In this document: one piece after another, positions 17,347-25,173 of the stretch
How the letters are laid out: each line of letters begins with the position of its first letter
Position numbering within the stretch: the first letter of the stretch is position 1
From: Albidovulum sediminicola
Lineage (GTDB): Bacteria; Pseudomonadota; Alphaproteobacteria; Rhodobacterales; Rhodobacteraceae
Direction of reading: 5' to 3'
DNA length: 33,700 bases
Assembly (NCBI RefSeq): GCF_025751575.1
Contig: NZ_JAOWLA010000024.1
Coordinates: 1 to 33,700 of the forward strand
Translations under genes and position numbers: made by a program
Notes under the pieces: model-generated
What the model was told of the DNA's origin: nothing
What the model saw: the letters and a program-made list of their open reading frames with translations, nothing else
Database searches by the model: none

Positions 17347-18656
17347 TCCGGGCGCTTTTCGCGGGCCTTGCCGCGTTGCTTCTGGCCGGGCCGGTCCTGG
17401 CGGAGGTCAAGGTCCAGCAGGTCACCTCGCCCGGCGGCTTCCACGCCTGGCTGGTCGAGGAACATGCGCTGCCCTTCACCGCGCTTGAAATTCGCTTTCG
17501 CGGCGGCACCAGCCTCGACCGGCCCGGCAAGCGCGGTGAAACCCGGCTGATGGCGGCCCTGATCGAGGAAGGCGCGGGCGATCTGGATGCCCAGGCCTTC
17601 GCCGAGGCGCGCGAGGCGCTGGCCGCCGAGTTCAGTTTCGATGCCTGGGATGACGCGCTGTCGGTCTCGGCCCGGTTCCTGACCGAAAACCGCGATGCCT
17701 CGGTCGCGCTTCTGAAATCTGCCCTGACGCAGACCCGCTTCGACCAGGACGCGCTTGACCGCGTGCGGGGGCAGGTGATCTCGATCATCCAGCAAGACGC
17801 AAAAAGCCCCAACCGCATCGCCACGCAGGAGTTCGACCGGCTTGCCTTTGGTGACCATCCCTATGGCTCCTCGCGCAACGGCACCGTCGAAACCGTCTCC
17901 GACCTCACGCGGGAGGACATGTTCGAGGCGCAGGACCGGATCATGGCGCGCGATCGCATGGTGATTGCCGCCGTCGGGGATATCACCGCCAGTGAACTGG
18001 GCACGCTCCTTGACAGCTTGCTTGGCCCGCTGCCGGAAATGGGGGCAATCATCCCGCCGCCGGCCGAGTTCCAGTTGCAGCCCGGCATCAGCGTGATCGA
18101 CTACGCCTCGCCGCAATCCGTGGTGCTTTTCGGGCAGCAGGGGATCAAGCGCGAGGACCCGGATTTCTTCGCCGCCTTCGTCCTTGACCAGATCGTCGGT
18201 GGCCAGGGCTTCGCCTCGCGGCTGATGGAGGAGGTCCGGGAAAAGCGCGGGCTGACCTACGGCATCGGCACCTATCTGGCGCCGATGGACCTGGCGGAGA
18301 CCTGGCAGGGCTCGTTTGCCTCCGCCAATGAAAAGGTGGCGGAGGCGATCGCGGTCGTGCGCGACGAATGGGCCAAGGTCGCCGTCGAAGGCGTGTCCGA
18401 GGCGGAACTGGCGGCGGCCAAGACCTACCTGACCGGCTCCTATCCGCTGCGTTTCGACGGCAACGGCCCGATCGCCGATATCCTCGCGGGGATGCAGCTT
18501 GACGGGTTGCCGGTCGATTACCTCGTCAACCGAAACGCCTATGTGGAGGCGGTGACGGCGCAGGACGTCAAGCGTGTCGCCGCACGTCTGATGGATGCTG
18601 GGGCGCTGCGCTTCGTCGTGGTGGGTCAGCCGCAGGGGCTTCAGGCGACGGAGTGA
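17343..18656 (+). CDS. M16 family peptidase-like protein, non-catalytic partner
   Basis: A 437-residue exported M16 homologue with the signal peptide MIRALFAGLAALLLAGPVLA. Where the catalytic partner has HFLEH, this protein reads TRLMAALIEEG, so the zinc site is absent. It retains the EEVREKRGLTYGIG motif, which in two-subunit M16 enzymes contacts substrate and completes the active site of the partner. Together with the upstream gene, to which it is translationally coupled, it most likely forms a heterodimeric periplasmic protease like the mitochondrial processing peptidase type. Confidence 0.9.
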   Translation: MIRALFAGLAALLLAGPVLAEVKVQQVTSPGGFHAWLVEEHALPFTALEIRFRGGTSLDRPGKRGETRLMAALIEEGAGDLDAQAFAEAREALAAEFSFDAWDDALSVSARFLTENRDASVALLKSALTQTRFDQDALDRVRGQVISIIQQDAKSPNRIATQEFDRLAFGDHPYGSSRNGTVETVSDLTREDMFEAQDRIMARDRMVIAAVGDITASELGTLLDSLLGPLPEMGAIIPPPAEFQLQPGISVIDYASPQSVVLFGQQGIKREDPDFFAAFVLDQIVGGQGFASRLMEEVREKRGLTYGIGTYLAPMDLAETWQGSFASANEKVAEAIAVVRDEWAKVAVEGVSEAELAAAKTYLTGSYPLRFDGNGPIADILAGMQLDGLPVDYLVNRNAYVEAVTAQDVKRVAARLMDAGALRFVVVGQPQGLQATE

Positions 18657-18659
18657 TCG

Positions 18660-18685
18660 GCATGGCCGAATCTTTCCGGCCATGC
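18660..18685 (+). other. Hairpin directly upstream of mutL
   Basis: GCATGGCCG and CGGCCATGC form a perfect 9-bp stem with an 8-nt loop (AATCTTTC). It begins 4 bases after the M16 stop codon and ends 13 bases before the mutL ATG. It could be a terminator without a U-run or could affect mutL translation; mutL has no strong Shine-Dalgarno in the remaining 13 bases. Confidence 0.55.
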
Positions 18686-18698
18686 TAATCCTTGTGGG

Positions 18699-20540
18699 AT
18701 GAACGCCCCTAACCCCAACATACGCGCCGATCGCCCCGTCATTCGCCAGCTTGAAGAGGCGGTGATCAACCGCATCGCGGCAGGCGAGGTGGTGGAGCGT
18801 CCGGCCTCCGCCGTCAAGGAACTGGTGGAAAACGCGCTTGATGCGGGCGCGCGGCGCGTGGACGTGGCCTATGCCGATGGCGGCAAGACCCTGATCCGGG
18901 TGACCGACGACGGCTGCGGCATGACGGCGGAGGACCTGCCGCTAGCGCTGTCACGGCACGCCACGTCGAAGATCGACGGGTCCGACCTGCTCGACATCCA
19001 CAGCTTCGGCTTCCGGGGGGAGGCGTTGCCCTCGCTGGGCTCCGTCGGGCGGCTCACCATCACCTCGCGTGCCGCGGGGGCGGAGGCGGCGCGGATCGCG
19101 GTCACGGGCGGGCGCGTGGAACCGGTGCGCCCCGCGGCGCTGAACCGGGGCACCGTGGTCGAACTGCGCGACCTCTTCTACGCCACGCCCGCGCGGCTCA
19201 AGTTCCTGCGCACCGACCAGGCCGAGGCGCAGGCCATCGCCGATGTCGTGCGCCGTCTGGCCATGGCGGAACCCTACGTCTCCTTCACGCTGCGCGACCT
19301 GTCGGGCGGGGGCGAGGGGCGGGTGATCCTGCGCGCCGACGGCTGCCAGGGGGAGCTTTTCGATGCGCTGGGCGCGCGGCTGGCGACGCTGCTCGGCGCC
19401 GACTTCACCGAGAACGCGCTTCGGATCGAGGCGGAGCGCGAAGGGCTGCGGCTGACCGGCTACGCGGCGCTTCCCACCTATTCGCGCGGCGCCGCGGTCG
19501 AACAGTTCCTGTTCGTCAATGGCCGCCCGGTGCGCGACAAGCTTCTGATCGGGGCGCTTCGGGCGGCCTATGCGGATGTTCTAAGCCGCGACCGTCATCC
19601 GGCGGCGGTGCTTTTCGTGTCCTGCGAGCCCGAGCGCGTCGATGTGAACGTCCACCCCGCCAAGGCGGAGGTGCGGTTCCGCGAGCCCGGGATCGCGCGG
19701 GGGCTGATCGTCTCGGCGCTGCGCCATGCGCTGGCGGGCGCGGGGCACCGGGCCTCATCCACCGTCGCGGGGGCGACGCTCGGCGCCTTCCGTCCCGAGG
19801 CCCCCTCGACCCCGCGCGTCTACCAGATGGACCGCCCCGCACCCTCGGTCCTGCGTGCGGCAGCGGCCCTTCAGGCGCCGCTGGGACCGGAACTGGCAGA
19901 GGCGTCGGCGCGCTTCGTCCCCCTGCCCGAAGAGCGCGGCGAAACACCCGACGTGGTCAATCATCCGCTGGGGGCCGCGCGCGCGCAGGTCCATGAAAAC
20001 TACATCATCGCCCAGACCGAAACCGGCATGGTCATCGTGGACCAGCACGCCGCCCACGAACGGCTGGTCTATGAGAAGCTCAAGCGCCTGCGCGATGCGG
20101 CGCCGGTCCCGGCCCAGGCGCTTCTGATCCCGGAAATCGTGGACCTGTCGCCGTCGGACGCGGCGCTGCTGCTCGATCATGCCGAAACGCTGGCGGGTCT
20201 GGGGCTGGTCATCGAACCCTTCGGCGGCGGCGCGGTCGCCGTGCGCGAAACCCCCGCCATTCTGGGCGAGGTCGATGCACGCGCCCTTCTGCGCGACATC
20301 CTGGACGAATTGGCGGACCAGGGCAGCAGCCAGAAGCTTCAGGCGAAGATCGACGCGGTGCTGTCGCGCATGGCCTGCCACGGCTCGGTCCGCTCGGGCC
20401 GGCGGATGCGGGTCGAGGAGATGAACGCGCTTCTGCGCGAGATGGAGGCGACCCCGCTTTCGGGCCAGTGCAACCATGGCCGGCCCACCTATGTCGAACT
20501 GCGGCTTGCAGATATCGAGCGGCTGTTCGGACGGACATGA
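18699..20540 (+). CDS. mutL: DNA mismatch repair protein MutL
   Basis: A 613-residue GHKL ATPase. The N-terminal half has [28 protein letters not shown] with the Mg-binding Asn/Glu, DDGCGM, and [13 protein letters not shown]. The C-terminal half carries endonuclease-type motifs: [22 protein letters not shown] and [11 protein letters not shown], with the zinc-type Cys/His residues. This fits methyl-independent mismatch repair, in which MutL itself nicks the new strand. The ATG at 18699 matches the usual N-terminus ahead of [17 protein letters not shown], but only a weak GTGGG precedes it. It overlaps rmuC by 4 nt. Confidence 0.96.
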   Translation: MNAPNPNIRADRPVIRQLEEAVINRIAAGEVVERPASAVKELVENALDAGARRVDVAYADGGKTLIRVTDDGCGMTAEDLPLALSRHATSKIDGSDLLDIHSFGFRGEALPSLGSVGRLTITSRAAGAEAARIAVTGGRVEPVRPAALNRGTVVELRDLFYATPARLKFLRTDQAEAQAIADVVRRLAMAEPYVSFTLRDLSGGGEGRVILRADGCQGELFDALGARLATLLGADFTENALRIEAEREGLRLTGYAALPTYSRGAAVEQFLFVNGRPVRDKLLIGALRAAYADVLSRDRHPAAVLFVSCEPERVDVNVHPAKAEVRFREPGIARGLIVSALRHALAGAGHRASSTVAGATLGAFRPEAPSTPRVYQMDRPAPSVLRAAAALQAPLGPELAEASARFVPLPEERGETPDVVNHPLGAARAQVHENYIIAQTETGMVIVDQHAAHERLVYEKLKRLRDAAPVPAQALLIPEIVDLSPSDAALLLDHAETLAGLGLVIEPFGGGAVAVRETPAILGEVDARALLRDILDELADQGSSQKLQAKIDAVLSRMACHGSVRSGRRMRVEEMNALLREMEATPLSGQCNHGRPTYVELRLADIERLFGRT

Positions 20541-21697
20541 TCACCTTTCGCGGACAGACCTATGCGCTTGACGACCCTGCGGTGCTGATTGCGGGCGGGG
20601 TGCTGCTTCTGGTCGTGCTAATCCTCGTGACGCTGCGCGCGGTCGGGCGGTCGGCCCGGATGGCCGAACCGATGCTGCGCCAGATGCAGACGCTTGATGC
20701 GCGGGTGCAGTCGCTCTCGGACGGGCAGCAGCAGTTGTCGGGCGGCCTCATGCATGTGTCGGAGGCCCAGGCGGCCAGCCAGGCGCGGGTGCTGGCGCTG
20801 ATGGAAAGCCGCCTTTCGGACGTCGCCAAGGGGATGAGTGACAGCTTGCACGGCAGCGCCACACGCACGGCGCGCTCGCTTGGTGAGTTGCAGCAGCGGC
20901 TGGAGACGATCGACAAGGCCCAGGCCAAGATCGAGAAGCTGTCGGGCGATGTGCTCTCGCTTCAGGACATCCTGTCGAACAAGCAGACGCGCGGCGCCTT
21001 CGGAGAGATCCAGCTCAACGACATCGTGCACAAGGCGCTGCCGGCGGACGCCTTCACCATGCAGGCGACAATGTCGAACGGGCGGCGGGCGGACTGCCTG
21101 GTCCATCTGCCGAACCCGCCCGGCCCCATCGTCATCGATTCAAAATTCCCGCTGGAAGCCTATGAGGCGCTGCGCCGGGCCACCAACAACAGCGAGGCGA
21201 TCGAGGCGCAGCGCATGCTCAGGATCGCGGTGCGCGGCCACGTCAAGGCGATCAGCGAACGCTACATCATCGAGGGGGAGACGGCGGACGGCGCGCTGAT
21301 GTTCCTGCCCTCCGAGGCGGTCTATGCAGAACTGCACGCCAACTTCCCAGAGGTCGTGCGCGAGGGGTTCGCCGCCAAGGTCTGGATCGTCTCGCCCACG
21401 ACCTGCATGGCGACGCTGAACACGATGCGCGCGGTCTTGAAGGATGCGCGGATGCGCGAACAGGCGGGTGCGATCCGCAAGGAACTGGCGCTTCTGCACG
21501 CCGACGTGGACCGGCTGGGCACGCGGGTTGAAAACCTCGACCGGCATTTCGGACAGGCGGCAAAGGATATCGAGGATATCAAGATTTCCGCCGACAAGGC
21601 CGGACGGCGGGCCAAGCGGCTCGACAATTTCGACTTCGAGGAACTGGCGCCCGATGCGGACACTCCGCGCGTGGTGCCGATCGCGCGGGATCAGTAA
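20537..21697 (+). CDS. rmuC: RmuC family DNA recombination protein
   Basis: A 386-residue protein. An N-terminal transmembrane segment ([18 protein letters not shown]) is followed by a long coiled coil (about residues 45-145) and a C-terminal PD-(D/E)xK-like nuclease domain, with [26 protein letters not shown] and [13 protein letters not shown]. RmuC limits inversions and recombination at inverted repeats. The ATG at 20537 overlaps the mutL stop (ATGA), giving a coupled DNA repair pair; a longer in-frame reading from 20468 is internal to mutL. The 3' end overlaps the convergent phosphatase gene by 7 nt. Confidence 0.92.
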   Translation: MITFRGQTYALDDPAVLIAGGVLLLVVLILVTLRAVGRSARMAEPMLRQMQTLDARVQSLSDGQQQLSGGLMHVSEAQAASQARVLALMESRLSDVAKGMSDSLHGSATRTARSLGELQQRLETIDKAQAKIEKLSGDVLSLQDILSNKQTRGAFGEIQLNDIVHKALPADAFTMQATMSNGRRADCLVHLPNPPGPIVIDSKFPLEAYEALRRATNNSEAIEAQRMLRIAVRGHVKAISERYIIEGETADGALMFLPSEAVYAELHANFPEVVREGFAAKVWIVSPTTCMATLNTMRAVLKDARMREQAGAIRKELALLHADVDRLGTRVENLDRHFGQAAKDIEDIKISADKAGRRAKRLDNFDFEELAPDADTPRVVPIARDQ

Positions 21698-22344
21698 TAG
21701 GTCCGAGCCGCGTGGCGGTCGGGCAGGTCCAGATGCGGCGTCGCCCCGAACTGCGCCAGGTGGAGCGTGTCGCCGTCGAAGACGAAGCGATGGACCGAGG
21801 TGTTCATGATCCGAAGGAACATCCGCGCCTTCATCTCGGCCTCAAGCCCCAGCGCCAGCGCGCAGAGCGTCGCGATCACCCCGGTCGAAGTGACGAGGAC
21901 CGCGCCCGGCCCGTCGCGGGCGGCGTCGGTCAGCGCGCCGAAGACGCGGGCGCGGAAGTGGTCGTAGGTTTCATGGTCGGGGGCGGCGTGTCCCTCCCTC
22001 CACATCTGCAGGACCTGGGGGACATGGGCGGCGAAGGCCATCGGTCCATCGGGGAAGGGGATGCCGTCGCGCGCCTCAAGCGCCTTCGACAGCGCGAAGT
22101 AGTCAAGCTCATTCAGCCGCGGGTCCTCCCGCTGCGGGCGCGCGTCGAGGTTCAGCCCCGCCGCCGTTTCGCGCTGCCGCCGCATGGAGCCCGACACCAC
22201 GCGGTCGAAGCCGCCGATGCTGCGCAGGTGCTCGCCCAGCCAGCGCGCCTGCTGATGGCCGAGGGAGGAGAGCCGGTCATACTCGGCCTCGTTTCGGGCG
22301 TGGGAGTTCGCCTGGCCATGGCGGATCAGCGTCAGCGCGGTCAT
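21691..22344 (-). CDS. Histidine phosphatase superfamily protein (phosphoglycerate mutase-like)
   Basis: A 217-residue cytosolic protein opening with LTLIRHGQA, the phosphoacceptor RHG motif with His9. A second conserved part, VVSGSMRRQRETAAGL, follows, and the downstream acidic residue and second histidine are expected in the LNELDYF and VLVTSTGVIATL regions. The terminal motif is STGV where active members usually have SHGG, so the second histidine may be missing. The gene starts 7 bases after the response-regulator stop codon, with a GGGGGTGAG Shine-Dalgarno, so it is part of the kinase-regulator operon. Substrate unknown; SixA-like action on phosphohistidine is a possibility only. Confidence 0.85.
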   Translation of the reverse strand: MTALTLIRHGQANSHARNEAEYDRLSSLGHQQARWLGEHLRSIGGFDRVVSGSMRRQRETAAGLNLDARPQREDPRLNELDYFALSKALEARDGIPFPDGPMAFAAHVPQVLQMWREGHAAPDHETYDHFRARVFGALTDAARDGPGAVLVTSTGVIATLCALALGLEAEMKARMFLRIMNTSVHRFVFDGDTLHLAQFGATPHLDLPDRHAARTYY

Positions 22345-22351
22345 GGCATGC

Positions 22352-23056
22352 TCACCCCCAATGCACGTCGCCGAGGAAGATGTAGCCCGCGCCGTAGATC
22401 GTCTTGATCAGCCGCGGGTTCTTGGGGTCCTCGCCCAGCTTGGTGCGCAGACGCGAGATGCGCACATCCATCGCGCGGTCGAAGCTTTCGCCCGCCGCGC
22501 CGCCCAGCATCTCCTGCATCTGCGCACGGGAGATCAGCCGCTTCGGGCTTTCAAGGAAGAGCCGCAACACCTCGCCCTCGGCATGGCTGAAGGGAACCTC
22601 CACCCCGGTCTGGTCGATCAGGACGTAGCGGTCGAACTCCGCCGTCCAGCCGTTGAAGCGCGCGATCTGGGTCGAGCGGTCGCCCTCGGTCCGGTTCTTG
22701 CGCAGGCGCGCGCGCACGCGGGCCACGACCTCGGCCGGCTCGAACGGCTTAATGATGTAGTCGTCCGCCCCAAGCTCCAGCCCCGTGACCCGGTCCTGTA
22801 CCTGCGCCCGGCCCGAGATGATGATGATCGCCGCCCCGCTTTCCAGCGCCAGCCGATGGACGATGGCCAAACCGTCGCGGTCGGGCAGGCCCAGGTCGAC
22901 CAGGCAGACATCGGGCGTCGTGCGCTTCAGCCCCGCCTCGAACTCCGTCGCCCGCGCGTAGCAGGTGGTCCGAAAGCCGGCCTCTTCCAGCGCCTCCGAC
23001 AGCATCCGCCGTATTTCCGGCTCGTCATCCAGGATCGCGACATGGGCTTGGGTCAT
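22352..23056 (-). CDS. OmpR/PhoB-type two-component response regulator
   Basis: A 234-residue regulator. The receiver domain (about 1-120) has the acidic pair Asp10/Asp11, phosphoacceptor Asp54 in CLVDLGLPD, Ser81, and Lys103 in IIKPF. The winged-helix DNA-binding domain (about 135-230) has the OmpR-type ending DVRISRLRTKLGEDPKNPRLIKTI followed by YGAGYIF. It overlaps the upstream kinase by 4 nt (ATGA), so the two are very probably cognate. It lies divergent from the acyl-CoA synthetase and importer operon, its likely target, via the intergenic region at 24979-25173. Confidence 0.95.
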   Translation of the reverse strand: MTQAHVAILDDEPEIRRMLSEALEEAGFRTTCYARATEFEAGLKRTTPDVCLVDLGLPDRDGLAIVHRLALESGAAIIIISGRAQVQDRVTGLELGADDYIIKPFEPAEVVARVRARLRKNRTEGDRSTQIARFNGWTAEFDRYVLIDQTGVEVPFSHAEGEVLRLFLESPKRLISRAQMQEMLGGAAGESFDRAMDVRISRLRTKLGEDPKNPRLIKTIYGAGYIFLGDVHWG

Positions 23057-24978
23057 TCGTCCTCCGCTTGGGCCACAAAGGCCGAAAGCTCCTCGAAGGT
23101 AAAGGGCTTGGTCAGGACCGGCACCCCGTTGGCGCTTTCGCGCAGCGCGTCGCCCCTGGGAAGCGAGGTCATCAGCGCCCGGCGAAGGCCGGGCGTGCGC
23201 GCGGCAAGTTCGTTCATCAGGTCGATGCCGGTCGCGCCATCCGGAAGACCGATGTCCGACAGGACCAGCCCCAGCCCCGGCAGGCCGGAGAGTTCCAGCG
23301 CTTCCTCGACGCTTCCGGCTTCGACGACCGTGTGGCCCATGGCGCGCAGCATCTCGCGGACGGAGGCGCGGATGACCTCGCTGTCCTCGACCAGAAGGAC
23401 CAGCATGGGCGCGGCGCGGGGGCCGACCGGGCGCAGCGGCAGGCGCAAGGTCACAGAGGCCCCGCCGCCGGTGCGGTTGGCAAGCTTCACGCTGCCGCCC
23501 GCCAGTTTGGTCTGGTCGTAGACCATCGACAGGCCCAGCCCCGAACCTTCGCCCCCCTTGGTGCTGAAGAACGGGTCCAGGGCGTGCTTCAGCGCCTTTT
23601 CCGAGAAGCCTGGCCCGGTGTCTGTCACCCGGAACTCCAGCCAGGTGTCTCGCAGGGCGCGCGCGCTGACCGCAATGCGGCCGGGGCGCGATCCGATGGC
23701 GTCACGCGCGTTGATGATGAGATTGAGGAGCGAGTCCTGCAACGCGCCCGGGTCGAGCAGCACCCGGTCCGGCAGGTCCTCAAGCGTCACACCAAGGGTA
23801 ATGGCCTGCGGCAGGATCGGGCCTGCCATCGTCTTCAGGTCGGCCATGAAGGCCATCAGGCCGGTCGGCGCGGGGTGCAGGTCCGAAGGGCCCGAGATCC
23901 GGGCGATCCGGTCCAGCAGCGTCCCGCCCCGGCGCGCCGCGGCCAGCGTCGCGCGGGCGATCTCGGTGGCGTCGGGGGGCAGTCCCGCGACGCGTTCCAG
24001 CCGCCCCTGAAGGCCCATGATGATGGTCAGCAGGTTGGAAAAGTCATGCGCAAGGCCCGAAGTGAGCTGGGCCGCCAGTTCGCGCTTGGCCGTATGGGCC
24101 AGCGCCGCGCGGGCCTGCGTTTCCTCGGTCACGTCGGCCGACAGGACATAGACGCCCTGGATACGCCCCTCGGCGTCATGCTCGGGCGTCAGGGCCACGC
24201 GGATGCGGTGGCCCGAACCTTCATGCGTGGTCTCGAAGACGTTCGCCTCACCGGCCAGGGCACGGCGCAGACCCGGCTCGATCCGGGCGAAGGTCTCCGG
24301 ACCAAGCGCCTCGGCCACGGTCAGGCCGATGATGTCGCTGGGACTTCCGGGCATGACCGCGCTCAGCCGGCGATTGGAGAAGGTGTAGTGAAAATCGGGC
24401 GTCACATGGGCGATATGCGCGGGCACCATGCCGGTGACCAGCCGCGTGCGCGCCTCGGTTTCCATCAGTTCGCGCTTGGTCTCCTCCAGCGCGGCGTTGG
24501 TCGCCGCGAGCGCGCGATTGGCCTGCGCCAGGCGTTCGGCGTGGGTCAGGAGCTGGTCCGAAAGCTCCTCCGAGCGGACCCGAAGGAGCGCCTCCTGGTT
24601 CTTGATCTCGGTGATGTCGGTGTAGACGGCGACCCAGCCGCCCTGCGCCAGCGGCGCGCCCTCCACGCTGATGGTGCGGCCGTTGGAGCGGGTGCGCTCG
24701 ATGTAATGCGGCTTGAAGGCGCGGGCCTGTTCGACGCGGATACGGACCGCCTCTTCGGCATCCTCGACCTCGCCGTATTCGCCGCGCGCGACCAGGTGGC
24801 GGATCGTGTCCTCGAACGTCGCGCCGGGGGAGACCAGGCTGTCGGGCAGGTCGAACATTTCCTGGAACCGCCGGTTGCTGACCACCAGCCTGAGGTCGCT
24901 GTCGTAGATCGACAATGCCTGCTGAATCAGGTTCAGCCCGGCCTGAAGCATTCGTGTCTGTGCGCCCGCTGCCTGCAC
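23053..24978 (-). CDS. PAS-domain hybrid sensor histidine kinase with C-terminal receiver
   Basis: A 641-residue soluble kinase with no transmembrane segment. Order: PAS domain (about 10-125, LSIYDSDLRLVVSNRRFQEMF), coiled coil (about 128-175), second PAS (about 178-290), phosphoacceptor helix with His311 in SGLAHDFSNLL, N box with Asn423, G1 box DTGPGF (453-458), G2 box GSGLGLS (478-484), and a receiver with Asp532, Asp575 and Lys624. The start is a GTG at 24976-24978, supported by GGAGG seven bases upstream; the first ATG, ten codons in, has weaker support. The signal should be cytosolic, for example a metabolite of the imported acid. Cognate regulator: the overlapping OmpR-type gene. Confidence 0.93.
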   Translation of the reverse strand: MQAAGAQTRMLQAGLNLIQQALSIYDSDLRLVVSNRRFQEMFDLPDSLVSPGATFEDTIRHLVARGEYGEVEDAEEAVRIRVEQARAFKPHYIERTRSNGRTISVEGAPLAQGGWVAVYTDITEIKNQEALLRVRSEELSDQLLTHAERLAQANRALAATNAALEETKRELMETEARTRLVTGMVPAHIAHVTPDFHYTFSNRRLSAVMPGSPSDIIGLTVAEALGPETFARIEPGLRRALAGEANVFETTHEGSGHRIRVALTPEHDAEGRIQGVYVLSADVTEETQARAALAHTAKRELAAQLTSGLAHDFSNLLTIIMGLQGRLERVAGLPPDATEIARATLAAARRGGTLLDRIARISGPSDLHPAPTGLMAFMADLKTMAGPILPQAITLGVTLEDLPDRVLLDPGALQDSLLNLIINARDAIGSRPGRIAVSARALRDTWLEFRVTDTGPGFSEKALKHALDPFFSTKGGEGSGLGLSMVYDQTKLAGGSVKLANRTGGGASVTLRLPLRPVGPRAAPMLVLLVEDSEVIRASVREMLRAMGHTVVEAGSVEEALELSGLPGLGLVLSDIGLPDGATGIDLMNELAARTPGLRRALMTSLPRGDALRESANGVPVLTKPFTFEELSAFVAQAEDE

Positions 24979-25030
24979 CCGCGTTCCTCCGGTTCCTTGG
25001 CTAACACCCGCGCACGGGTCCCGAAAGGGG

Positions 25031-25059
25031 GTAAGACGGGTTTGTTACAATTCGTAAGA
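25031..25059. promoter_or_regulatory. Candidate response-regulator site between the kinase and the acyl-CoA synthetase
   Basis: Two GTAAGA direct repeats start at 25031 and 25054, 23 bases apart (about two helical turns). The second forms part of TTAC-AATTC-GTAA (25045-25057), an inverted repeat. This is the most AT-rich part of the 195-base divergent intergenic region. OmpR-type regulators commonly bind direct repeats, so this is a reasonable target. An ACCCG-CGCA-CGGGT hairpin lies at 25006-25019. No confident -35/-10 pair was identified. Confidence 0.4.
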
Positions 25060-25173
25060 TTCCCGAAAAAGTCAGGAAACCTTTGACCGACAATCCTTCT
25101 GGCAAGACGCTGGGCGCCAGAGGAATCGCCCTGGCGAACAGCAAGCGCCGTGAGCGGCGCGGGAGGAGGACCC

